From Tillus elongatus (Eukaryota > Arthropoda > Insecta > Coleoptera > Cleridae): a stretch of 64,000 nt of DNA. Position numbers and translations under genes: made by a program. The notes beneath the pieces were generated by a model, which did no database searches, was not told the DNA's origin, and saw nothing but the letters and a program-made list of their open reading frames with translations. Location of the stretch: assembly GCA_964006375.1 (NCBI GenBank), contig OZ023270.1, positions 71,452,082 through 71,516,081 of the forward strand, read 5' to 3'. This document shows, piece by piece, positions 26,706 to 38,689 of the stretch (the stretch's first letter is position 1; the number at the start of each line of letters is the position of its first letter).

Positions 26706-27039
26706 TTATAAGGTTCTGCTTTAATTTCTAAAAAAAAAGGCAGAACTGCCACCTGTGCATGCGGAAATGAGTTTCTAAATAAAATAGCTCCAAAAAATGT
26801 GAAAATGCTACAGATAACTTGTTAAAGTGTGATTTTTTGCAAGACAACGCATCTGCTCACAGGACTTAGATAAAGAATGTTTCTGAGGGTGTAGAATTGT
26901 TTTATGAACAAGTCTTGCGAGATTACATGGAATAAATAAAATTGTATTTTAATAGATTATTGGGTTTCCTGTTGGAGACTAAGTACTTTTCAATACCACC
27001 TCGTAATTATTATTATTATTTTAATTCATTTTTTAAGTG
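26706..27039. other. No gene recognised
   Basis: Unassigned sequence following the Tc1 deletion point. Confidence 0.35.
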
Positions 27040-27130
27040 TATGCGTTGCGGTCGGATGTGAACTTGTACCTTCTAGTCGACATTCCAGTCGCTGAGCCAC
27101 TGAGACCGCAGAAATGCTAGCCAAGTCTCA
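27000..27130 (-). repeat. Possible short tRNA-derived SINE
   Basis: The minus strand reads TCAGTGGCTCAGCGACTGG (A-box-like) and AAGGTACAAGTTCACATCC (B-box-like, off consensus). It ends in an (AAT)n stretch at about 27005-27020. It differs from the main SINE family of this window. Confidence 0.4.
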
Positions 27131-28089
27131 ATGTTTATTTCCAAAGTAAGGACTATTAATTTCATTGGTTTTTCAGATAATCATTATTCATAGACAATAA
27201 AACCTAATTAAGTTAATTTATCTATCACAATATTTACGTAATTGCCTGCAACTTTTAACTATAATTAATTAATTAATCAATTATAAAAAGTGATTTATAT
27301 TATTCCAGTATTACGTTCCTTGACTATTCTCTTCTCTTCTTGTCTTCACACTGAGGAAATCGTTATCGAAGGTTCAAATCCAATTTATAAATTGCTTGAT
27401 ATTTATAATCACAAGGTCGCCATGGGAGCAGTCTGTGAATCCGGTTTTTATTATAATAAATACAAATTTAATGGGCCAATATAAAAATGTCCAAGTCCCA
27501 TCTCTTTCTATTTCGTTATTATATAGAAGGACAAGTGTATATTCTTCTTTTGCCATCTCTTTCTGTCGCATCTTGTTCTGGTGTTCTTCCTTTCTTCTTC
27601 CTTGCCTGGTCTTCGCTTGCACGGTAGCCGTTTTCTTCTATTACAAAGATTGATTATACCCACGTCACAGTTTAATGATTCCTTATGATGGAAGAATGTG
27701 TATTATTTGTATTGTAATGTGATTTTTCGTGATTATTTAATTTTAGTCAATTTTTTGGTTGTTACCTTAACTAATATTATTTCTGGTAATTTAGATGTTC
27801 CATCAGAAGTTCGGTTGGACTAGTTGATTGCCTTCTTGTAATACGGGAAGAGGTTATTAACTCGTAATTCGACACGCGGGGGGTGACTGACTCTTCAAGA
27901 GATTATTAGAGGACAAGCGAATATTCTTAATAATTATAAAAAATAAGGAAGAATAATAAATTGCTGTAGAACTTGCTGCTACAAATTAAGGTCTAAAGCC
28001 TTTTTGATCGTTTGGTGACTGCTGTAGAAAATTATGTTCTAGGGTCTATTTTGTTGTCCGGGATTCAGCTTTTGCAATATATAAAGCAA
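27131..28089. other. No gene recognised
   Basis: AT-rich sequence. Open frames near 27290-27653 lie on both strands and have no recognisable domain. Confidence 0.4.
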
Positions 28090-28400
28090 AAGTACACCGC
28101 TAGAAAGATAAATAAGAGAATGCCAGGAGAGGCGAAGGATGAAAGGAACTTACTGAGAGAGGTTAGGGATGCACAGAATGAATTAGTTGGGAATATTCTG
28201 AGACAAAATAACTTTCTAGCGACAATATTTAAAGGATATATTCTTGGAAAAGGGTAAGAGGCAGGCCCAAAAGAAAGCGTCTAAAACCCTCTTCTCCTGC
28301 ACATTGACGAAGAAAATTGAATAAAATGAAGAAAACTGTAGTCTTCCATCAATCAGTAAGAGACAAAAGCATCTCATGGCCAAGTAATACGCGATGTTTC
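28090..28400 (+). pseudogene. LINE ORF2 C-terminal fossil
   Basis: The frame reads ELVGNILRQNNFLATIFKGY, ILGKGKRQAQKK. This resembles the LINE tail '[30 protein letters not shown]'. The conserved RGRPR has decayed to RQAQK, and stops follow. No reverse transcriptase is seen just upstream. Confidence 0.5.
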
Positions 28401-28602
28401 TGATCAATGCCAAAAATTATAAGCCGTAATTTTACCTTCAGCTTCTTTTCTGTCATGACCTGAAATGATGGAAAACTCGCTGTCTTCAAAAGAAAAGCTG
28501 ATTAGCTGGTGCATTTAGTGTAAATTCTGCGCTTGATCCGCATTGAGAATGTCCAGCTGTAAGGTCAAAGATCAGAGATACATTTTTAATGCAGAATCAA
28601 GA

Positions 28603-28800
28603 TTTTAAAGAAGCTGCAGATCTCGAGGAAATTTCATAAATAGGTCTTAAAATGTGTGTTCCTGAATTGCCTCCAATATTATGTTGCTTGTTTTCGGTGT
28701 CCAGTAAGATATATTATGTATTTCCATTATCTTGGAAACAAACTCGCGTTGAACCCGTCCTAAAAAGAGAGTTGAATCTTGCGTGGGCAACTGTCCTTCA
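28603..28800 (+). pseudogene. LINE reverse transcriptase fossil
   Basis: KEAADLEEIS, stop, IGLKMCVPELPPILCCLF, then FPLSWKQTRVEPVLKRELN. It aligns without gaps to the LINE at 38757-38935 (KASGLDGIPAIVLKKCAPEL, LFQTSYNRGIFPSSWKTARV, EPVPKKRS). This is the N-terminal fingers region of the reverse transcriptase of the same or a sister LINE family, heavily mutated. Confidence 0.65.
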
Positions 28801-28848
28801 ATTTTGATTCTATTAGTTTGTCCAAAATAATATTAAAAAACTCGGTAC

Positions 28849-29475
<627 letters not shown>

Positions 29476-29945
29476 TTGAACTGCAATTTGCTTTTTTACA
29501 GTACATACCAACAAAATATCAATCAGATTTTGGACCATATCACATCGTCTTCTATTTTAACACTAAAATAAATTTAATATTGAATGAGACAAACTTTAAT
29601 TACTTTTAGTAGTACCAATCATAATAAAAATATGTCTAGTCAAAGTAACAAAACCCGTTAAAAAAACAATTACGAAAACTAATAAATGCTGTTGAGCCAA
29701 AAATAGCCTTGTTAATATATCATATTCCCTTTCTTTGTCCAATTTTATCATATCTTTTGTTGGTCAGTAACAAAAGCAAACAAATTATATCCCAAATGAT
29801 ACAGAAAACTTTACAACTCTAGATCTAAATAAAAGGACTGTAACAGCGGCAGAAGCAGAAGTCAATGGAAGGTTGATGAATGAATCTCATAAGTCAATAA
29901 GAAAAGCATTGACTAACCAACAGCAACCACTTACTTATGATTTAA
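29476..29945. other. Linker of the duplicated segment
   Basis: The first ~340 bases are unlike the corresponding linker at 413-707. From about 29820 it matches the blocks at 708-762 and 966-1032, but lacks the ~200 bp between them. No gene is seen. Confidence 0.55.
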
Positions 29946-30540
<595 letters not shown>

Positions 30541-30596
30541 CACTAAAAGCCAACAGTATACAGCTTATGAAATACCTTACAAAATCAAACTTCTTA

Positions 30597-30835
<239 letters not shown>

Positions 30836-30841
30836 TTTTAA

Positions 30842-31270
30842 CATATACTGCGTGTTTCAAAAGTCCGGAAACGGTCTCGTATTTCGGTAACCGCTAGATG
30901 AAAAAACGTAAATTTTACTACGGAGTTATGGAGGATGTAGATTTAAAAATTACCTCTGCAATGCTGCCAAGTTTACCGCTTTTCATATAATTTAGGTAAT
31001 TTTACTTTATTTTGTGCAACAACCCTCTTATTTTATTGCAACGAATTTAGCTCTCTACTGTCACCGAAACGTCCAAATATCATATCTCTTCTTTATTTAG
31101 ATGTTGAAATATGACAACAAAAAAAACCTTTTCGTTGCAAATTCCTGGAACAGTCTCCTATTACAGAAACCGCTTGATGAAAAAAATTGTAATGGTAATA
31201 CAGTGGGGCTATTGAGGATATAAGATTCAATAAGGGCAATGTTGCCAAGTTTGCCGTTCTTCAGATAATG
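30842..31270 (+). repeat. Two diverged direct repeats
   Basis: About 30855-30995 and 31140-31270 share CCGGAAACGGTCTCGTATT / CTGGAACAGTCTCCTATTA, GGTAACCGCTAGATGAAAAA / AGAAACCGCTTGATGAAAAA and AATGCTGCCAAGTTTACCG / AATGTTGCCAAGTTTGCCG. The period is about 285 bp. The text resembles ends of small DNA elements, but no terminal inverted repeat is clear. Confidence 0.6.
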
Positions 31271-31280
31271 TAGGTAACTT

Positions 31281-32450
31281 TGCTTTTAGTGAATTTTCAA
31301 ATTCACTAATAGAGAGGTGACGATGGTGAGACTTTCGGAAATTTTTTTGAAATGAGAGCGAAAAAAAATTCACTGGAATGAGACTTTACATGTAGCTAGA
31401 AATTCATTATACAGGAAAATCGGCTCAGGTTTTCCCGAAAAATTTTGTATTTTCTTTCGAAAAAAATTTGTATCTCTGGAAATAACAACGTAGGTGCAAC
31501 CAATTTGGTACGCGGGGTTATATTATTATTATTGGTAAATTTAGTACGAAAATTTGGCTTTGTAAGTTGAAAGACAAAAAAGTTATAGGCATCTAAACAA
31601 AAATAAATTGGGGTTTTCCTCAAAACGTCAAAGTCGTGATTTAAAACGTCAAAATAGGCAACATCTAGGCAAAGAACCTGAACTTAATACGAGCTATGAA
31701 AAGAAAATGTCTCAAGAAAAATGTTTTACAAATCCTGAAGTCTCAGCTTCAACCGTCATTGTCCTTCATTTTACTACAATATTTCCAGAAAATTTATTTC
31801 AAATAGACCCTTTCTTTGATGCTTTGGCAGTAGTCTTAGCTATAGAGTTTATCGTTTATTGGTATATAATTTCTGTCCAATTTTCGTAAAAAATCAATAA
31901 AGGTCAATATATCCGTTATTATACAAGATACGAAAAAAATTGTATACATCAATTATAAGGTGTCTTGAGCTACATTTTAAAATATTATTTCTACGATCAC
32001 AGGATGGCCCATAAGTCGTTGGTGATACAAATTATCTTTTTCTTTTTTTTTTAATCCAACACGCCTTATGTTATTGCATTTTTGTATTTTCCATCGAAAT
32101 ATAACGCATATGTTTGTAAGAAAAGAAATTCGGAACGCAGCAAGTGCGTTATGGTAGCCAATTTTAATTAAATGCTTCAAATTTGAATAGCTCAATTTGC
32201 TATTAACCTATAAGGTTGACCAAGAAACCGGTTTTTTCGGGAACACTTTAAGTTTACTTTCGGAAATCTTTGTACATTTTCAAACAATAAAGTTATTTTG
32301 ATGAAACATGGTACATTGTTTCTACTATATAGGTTATACTGGTGACCAAATTTTATGCCTGCTTTCTTAAAAAAGCACATATATTTGATATTAAAATAAC
32401 ATTATTATGAAAATTCACTACCATAACGCACTTGCTACGTGCAGACTTTT
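31281..32450 (+). repeat. Family B copy, nearly complete, no TA block
   Basis: The left palindrome is TAGTGAATTTTCAAATTCACTA, here with a very short loop, followed by ATAGAGAGGTGACGATGGTG. The body is collinear with 48678-50012 and includes the frame 31608-31889. The terminal 315 bp (about 32131-32446) is bounded by right-end motifs in opposite directions: ACGCAGCAAGTGCGTTATGG and CCATAACGCACTTGCTACGT. Confidence 0.85.
31608..31889 (+). other. Conserved frame inside family B (not a proven gene)
   Basis: This 93-codon frame (KRQSRDLKRQNRQHLGKEPE...) is shared with the frame 49166-49411 in the second B copy; a broken version lies at about 6590-6785. I recognise no domain. It is basic at the start and ends in a hydrophobic stretch. 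It may be only a repeat by-product. Confidence 0.3.
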
Positions 32451-33785
32451 TCTATTTGTGAAGGCAGAGAAATAGTCTCTACATCTATGTTTAGGATGCA
32501 ACGGTTTTACCTAGTAAGGGCGACAATAATTAATGAATCGAAGAATCTTATTAAGTTATTGTATAGGCATATACGATTTATGCCAAGAAAACGCTAACAA
32601 AACAATTCGGAACTGGGGTTGTCTGCGTTTTTTTAAGATGAAACTGTTAGAACGCCAAATCTATAAACGATCATCTACTTAGATGATTAAATAGCATATC
32701 CGATAGTTTAGCACGATTCTGATACAAAGTAAATTACTTGCACCTCTAGAAATCCAAAACAAAATAAATTTAGTAATAGTCATCCCTGAAAACGCTAATC
32801 CAACACCCACCTACCTACAGAGTGCATCCAGCCTTCTTAACACCACTGCATATTTCGCTTAGGTGTAAAAGCTCAGTCACAATCTAATGTCTGTGTGTTT
32901 GTGTATTGTGGAAGGCATCGCACCGTTCTGCATCATTGGGAATTCGATTTGGCGAACAAGTTCGGTAATGTTTACAAAACAGATCATCGACAGGTTGGCA
33001 GCAGAAGCTCCGCACACAGCATGTGAAGGCAGCGAGTACAGCGATTCATCAATTTATCGGGGTCGTGTTGCTCTTTGTACGTGTTGTTCACCGTTCAATC
33101 GGTGGCTTGTTCACTCACGATCGGATGTCGGTGTAAAAAAAGGCAGAGCACGTGTTTTAACAGCTTTTTTATCTGGCAATATTACGCTTTTATTGGTTAT
33201 AAAGGTGGGATGGTATGTCAAAGCTGTCGATCGGTGAATCAGGATTGATCAATTAGGTTCTAGAAAAACGAAGAGGAAGTTAGGTGTTGAGCTTGTTTAT
33301 GTAGTGAAATTCTCTTGATGATTTTCAGTCTTTGGGACACTTGTTGCATGCTGACAGTTTCACACCTCATTTTGGTTTGATAACAGCATCTTTTATTGTA
33401 AATTAATTGGGAAAGGAGGCATCGATTTAAAAACAATGGAATGAGGTGATGTCCGCTGTTCTAATACAGATATAAACTTAAATAAAACCGTACCCTCATT
33501 TTCTCAATAAACGTTTCCTAGTGTGGAATTAAATTCCCGTTATTGATTTTAATAAACATATTTCTATTAGCTGTAATAACTTAATTTTCAAGTAAATAAT
33601 AGAATACAAATTTCAGCAATATCTTACCAATTAAAGTGTGCTAGAAGAGGTAAGAGAAAAAAACATGTTTTCCGAAAGACATTAAAAGAAAATTCACCAA
33701 AAGAAGGAAGGCAAAATTTGTTGGACATATCCCAAGACATGATAACTTTCTGTCATTATTTGAAGGACACATATTACGAAAAAAG
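32451..33785. other. No gene recognised
   Basis: The open frame 32887-33237 (116 codons) has no recognisable domain, a doubtful start context and no sign of splicing. A repeat-D-like scrap is at about 32455-32560. Confidence 0.4.
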
Positions 33786-33900
33786 TCCGGACTCAAACAG
33801 TGCGTTATGGTAGCGAATTTTCTTCTAAATGAACTACTTTTTTTTAATTTTCTAAAAACCCTTTTCCATATAAAAAATTTCAGAGTTTTTTCCACGAAAA
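33786..33900 (-). repeat. Family right-end fragment
   Basis: CAGTGCGTTATGGTAGCGAA and TTTTCTTCTAAATG identify the right terminus. The body is lost. Confidence 0.6.
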
Positions 33901-34007
33901 AACCTTCTCTATTTGTTATGAGGAGTGCATATCAATTGACATCGAGGTTTGAAAATGACTAATTTTCTGTTTTTCCTGTTTAACAACTTTATCATTTAAG
34001 AAGTTCC

Positions 34008-34290
34008 TACAGCCTTAGTAGTCCAGGGTTAAGAACGCAAGTGTACTGGGTTCGACTCCCAGTGGTGGGTTTCAGTTTTTCAGTACATACTGTAAAATCA
34101 ACATCAACCGAGGTTGTGCCATTGCGTTTGAGCAAGTCGGCACGTTTCGCCTTTCGGAGGTCCCGTATACCATGCAATGTTGGGCACATTAAAGATCCCC
34201 ACTTTTTCACAGAAAGACAGGGGTTTAGGTTCAGGATAGTGAGGTGAAACTGCTCGCTGACTTGTGCTGATCAGCAGGTGCAAGCTTAAG
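34008..34290 (+). repeat. tRNA-derived SINE
   Basis: The head has the B box TGGGTTCGACTCCCAG (34057-34073). The body shows CAGTACATACTGTAAAATCA, CAACCGAGGTTGTG and TTGGGCACATTAAAGATCC, and the tail GTGAGGTGAAACTGCTCGC. The last ~50 bp of the family consensus are missing. Confidence 0.8.
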
Positions 34291-34984
34291 GTTTGGATCA
34301 GGTTATTATGCTACAAGCAGGGATCCACTTCAGTTGAGGATCGCTACTTTACTTGCACGGTAATGTTGGCACTTGTCGGCACGGTCGATCTGCACATTTT
34401 AAGCTCATCTTGATTTATTACCTAATGCGATCCCTCATTTCAGCAGAGGCAGTTGTAAAATTGGTTATTTTACATACTAACGTTTTGATATTTGTTTACT
34501 AGCTGCCTGGTGATAGTGTCATGACATTATTATCTATTATTTTGATCACAGAATAGATTATATTTCTGTACCTTACCTTTTTGTTGTATGATGATTGGCC
34601 TTTTAGTCGATCAATTTATAAAATATTACGTCAGAGTTAGGTTACTTAAATACTTGTTTCTGATCTTGTAATAAGTGAATCTTTTTCTACGTAACTTCGC
34701 TAAAAATGTGTTTTCGACGAAAAATATAAAAAATCCACAAAAGTGTGCTAGACGCGGTGTTTGAAAAACACCGCTAAAAAAATTCCACGAAAATTTGCCA
34801 GAAAATATGATTTATAAACAAATTTACTGAAAAAGTATTTTCCGAAAATTCCCTAAAACCTTTTTTTTTGTATGAAAATTCATTAAAACACTATTGTCCA
34901 CGAATTTGGCTATAAAAATGTTGCATAAAACTTCGATAAAAAAATTGCACAAAAACATTCGACTAAGTGAAGATTGGTACCTGT
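34291..34984. other. Degenerate 'AAAATTCGCTAAAAA' array; no gene
   Basis: From about 34680 to 34960, short motifs such as ACTTCGCTAAAAATGTG, AATTTGCCAGAAAAT, AATTCCCTAAAACC and AATTTGGCTATAAAAATG recur every 30-50 bp. Comparable text lies at 43370-43530 and 43865-44060. Confidence 0.45.
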
Positions 34985-35210
34985 GATGAGCACTGATAAG
35001 TACACTTGAAGAACCCAAATCACCACCGCACATATTTTTAAAGACCTGACGATTGTTTCAGTAACAAAGTTAAAGTCATGAACGGTTGAAAAATTCAGAA
35101 ATTTTAATCTTCTGATGACGCTAATTTTGTTAGTGAAACGATCGTCAGGTCTTTAGAAAGATGTGTTGTGGTGATTTGGGTTCTCCAAGTGTACTTAAAA
35201 ACTTTCGAAA
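34985..35210. repeat. Inverted pair of a hammerhead-like repeat
   Basis: The left arm (34995-35080) contains AAGTACACTTGAAGAACCCA, AATCACCACCGCACAT and AAGACCTGACGATTGTTTC. The right arm (35112-35205) is its reverse complement with changes. The plus strand of the right arm reads CTGATGA (35112-35118), a hairpin CGCTAATTTTGTTAGTG, then GAAACGATCGTC. These are the conserved boxes of a hammerhead ribozyme. Stem II is offset by one base from the canonical register, so activity is uncertain. Confidence 0.65.
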
Positions 35211-35334
35211 CAAATTTTTCTTTCAAGAAAATTAGCAACATTTTTTCTTTAAACAGAAGTCACAAACATTTTTTAAATCCAAACAAATTTTAAAATTTGC
35301 TAATACAATAAATTAAAAATTATGATCGAAATAC

Positions 35335-35600
35335 AGATGTAGAGAGTGTTTCTGTCGCTTCACAAAGAAAATTTCCTTTTGTTTTACGATGCCGTAAAAA
35401 GCGAAACCGATTGCAGGGAAGAAAACCAGCACTTATGAAGCCACAAGAAAGTATCTGCGTCTGTATTAAGTATGAAACGATTTCACCAAGTTAGAGCAAC
35501 AACACTCAATCTGATCAGCTATTAAATTAATTTGAGGGTCTTAAAAGCCCTCGTCTTCTCATTGGTGAATTTTTTCTACATAAACTCGGTAAAAGGGCTG
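35335..35600 (+). repeat. Dispersed repeat D
   Basis: It shares with 44090-44330 the order 'CGATGC-GTAAAAAGCGAA-CCG-TTGCA', 'AAGAAAACCAGCACTTATGA', 'ATCTGCGTCTGTATTAA' and 'CACCAAGTTAGAGCAACAAC'. No coding capacity is seen. Confidence 0.6.
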
Positions 35601-35899
35601 TTGGAATTACATAATCTGATCAGATAACGGTTAAATTAAATAAAAGATTTGAAAGAAATTAAAAAATTAGTCATCTTTAACTATTTAACCCAGATTAAAA
35701 GACGATTATTTTCGAAATACACTAGTCGCCTCTGTCACTCGGATACATGTATAGTGGAGTATAATGCCAGGTATATTTACCCACTGTACTCACGTAACTC
35801 ATAACTCGTGTGTTTTTTCTATGGTCTTCAGTTAATTGTTACAGGAAGGAGAGTTACAGTTGAAATAAAACTCTGCGACCCTGTTAGAGTTATCTAAGG

Positions 35900-36170
35900 C
35901 AATAGTTTCCACTCAATAGACCGCATTAGCTCCAAAATCTTTCTTTAAAAATAATCAATTTTCACGTTTTAAATCGTCACTGACATCTCCAGAAGAAAGG
36001 CTATAAAATTTTCAAAGTATTTTTCTCCTACTTCTTGATATTTTCGCGCTACGGAAAGTTAATCTTTGTCTGTAGCATTTAATACGTTTTATTTATCACA
36101 CACAATATTTTGGTCTTGTGCCGTCCTCTTACCAACAATGAAACTCTTTTTTTTTCATTCTAAATTAAAA
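35900..36170 (-). repeat. Family B middle fragment
   Basis: TTTTAAATCGTCACTGACAT, TTTTTCTCCTACTTCTTGAT and CACAATATTTTGGTCTTGTG match the minus-oriented B middle at 20400-20620 and 47640-47780. Confidence 0.5.
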
Positions 36171-38361
36171 GAAAAAAAGAAATCACAGATTGTTTCAAAA
36201 ACCTATTATTGCTTGGTTTTTTGCACCCGAAAACCTGAAAGTAACAACATATAGGTAAAGCGAATAACAAAAGTAACACTGGGCAAAAGTAAAGCTTCGT
36301 ATTATTTAACTACTCCACTTTATTGTTGGAATTGTGCAAAGAAACCTTCATTTCAACTGTATTACCAATAATCAATTATAAAAATTAGAAACCTAACGTT
36401 AGTATTTCAATTCCATTGAAAATACCACACATAACATCACTCTAGACTCTAGACGTTAACATCAAGGGTTACTTGAGAGGGTTGGTTTGTTCATATGTCT
36501 CTGAAACGAGGAGGGAATCGTTCTGCACAAAAGCCAGTGCAGATCATCGATAACCGCACAGTCGATATTCATAATTAGAGATCGGTCTCTGACAAATGCA
36601 AAACAGCAGATAAATAGAGAATCCGGCACTAGCACACTCGCGCACACACAAACACACACACATAAGGCACCAGTATCAAAAGGGGGAGACCACCATCTCC
36701 GTTTAAAAAATTAGATAGATAGCTCGGGGTAGCCCGACTACTCTTCCTCTCTTTCTCCCGTAATATTATCTTGGAGGGTACATATTTAGAATGAAGGTAA
36801 AAGCAAATGTGCGAATGAATAATCCCTCTATATGTGAAACAAAGACGGCAAAATGTCAATCAGTGGTTGGAAGGGGATGGAAAATAATCAATCGATATTG
36901 CTCAGACTTAGTCGGTATCACTCTAATTGTCAGAACACAGATGAGGCAGTGGTAGGGGGTTGAGGGTAGACGAGGGGAGTCGAGGGGGGACCAAATTGAG
37001 AACCGAAACCGAAATATAGAATGCGGTCGAGATATATACGACGACGACTATGCTTTATACTGTTATAATCCATCCATGATCGAATATTGGAACTTATACA
37101 CAGACAGGTCCATCATGCACCAACACATGCAATTCATTCCAGGATTAGGATTAGATACGGGAATTTCTGTAATGGGTTGCTTATTCTTAGTCATGAAGAG
37201 ATAAAATTCGTATAGCTGATGCAACGGACAAGTCAGTACTTTTTTTATTTAACATTTCTGCACACAATAAATTTTCAGAGATGTATGGGGTAAGATTACA
37301 ATGTAATCCACCCAGCTGCTTACTGTCAAGTAACTACCACATAATCTATCAAGTTATGTATAAATCAACTCATTGACTGTTTTATTTAAAATCGATGCCG
37401 AGTGGTGAGGGGGGTGTGTAACGTGCTCAAATGAGTTACAGTTTTTGGCGAAGTATTTTCAAACTTGAATAACTCGGCTGTAAACAGACATAGCGCCACG
37501 GTCTTGGCCTCGCCTTCAAGAGAAAAAATAAGAGTCTGTGACAGCATGGCTTACATATTGGTTGCGGCTGGACATCGCAATTTACAAACGCGGAATTTGA
37601 ATCGATGATTTTCGGCTTTCTGGATTCAACACGTGTCCATAAATCGAACCATATCTTATAGACTAATTATCCGATCTGAGCAAACCAAGTGCGTTTTTAA
37701 ATAGGGGTGTATGTGTTACAACCTATTCGCAGTTAGAAATGTATATCGCGAAAACTTGTGCGTATAGAACAACATTCTAAAAAGAATGAGGCCTGGCCCG
37801 GTCCTAAAACCAATATGCAATACTGCCGCGGATCCGTGGATTCCAGTAAGTAACTGCGGCAGTCTCCTACACTGTCTATTTTTTTGTAAATGCGAGTAAT
37901 TGAGTGACTTAAAACTAAAGCAAAATAACGCGACAACGTTTTAGACAAAAGGAGGCAATCAGCTAAAAATTGATTGGCGTTACAAATGAAATGATTCCAG
38001 GTATCTTCTGCATATAGCAGAATTTTTGTTATTGATAACATGTAGTCATTTATTGGTGACCAGTCTGAAATTACTAGGTGACTCTTATTAGTTTTAACAT
38101 CCATTAAAAAGAGAAAATGTGCTCATCTTAAGAATTAGTTTTTTTAGGTCAAACTGAATCATAATTGGATAGACATTAGTAATTAACAAGCGCCACAAAA
38201 GACTTTAAATTTTAAAAAAATACCCATGAATGATCATGAGTATAAAAAATATTAATCTATAAAAACTTTTCTTTGACTCTTAGGGTACCAGCTGATATGT
38301 ATAACGTCCGATCACAAAATATTACTTCTGCTGGACCGCATGTTGTTCGATACACATTTGT
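36171..38361. other. No gene recognised
   Basis: Mostly single-copy-looking sequence, including a GC-richer part (36640-37120) with a short CA tract at about 36643-36661. No defensible exon or RNA is visible. Confidence 0.4.
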
Positions 38362-38549
38362 CCAGTTTCACAAAGCTCGATTAAATATTTAACGGCCAGT
38401 TCGTTAATCAAGGCTTAATACGACCAATCAAAGCTTCAAAATATTTGATTGTCATGGCAAAAACCTGAAACATAGTCTGTGATTGGTCGTCTGGAGCATT
38501 GATTAACCAACCGCCCGTTAAATATTTAATCGAGCTTTGTTAAACTGGG
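38362..38549. mobile_element. Palindromic MITE with ~70-bp inverted arms
   Basis: The left arm begins CCAGTTTCACAAAGCTCGAT, continuing TAAATATTTAACGGCCAG and GTTAATCAAGGC...ACGACCAATCA. The right end read backwards begins CCCAGTTTAACAAAGCTCGA, continuing TTAAATATTTAACGGGCGG and GTTAATCAATGC...ACGACCAATCA. The arms match over about 70 bases with few differences. It has no coding capacity. No clear target duplication is visible and the superfamily is unassigned. Confidence 0.85.
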
Positions 38550-38689
38550 AATTAATCTTCTAACTCTTTCAAGGATACGTTAAAAAGCAGCGACTAATAT
38601 TATAAATATTTTGTGCGTTAATGCCCTTGGTTTTTTTCTGTTCTGTATTTTGTTTCTCTATTATTTGGATTTCAGTATGAGCTCATTGT

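Noticed and set aside
32887..33237. 116-codon plus-strand open frame in unassigned sequence
   Set aside because: No recognisable domain, no conserved composition, and no supporting splice or promoter context.
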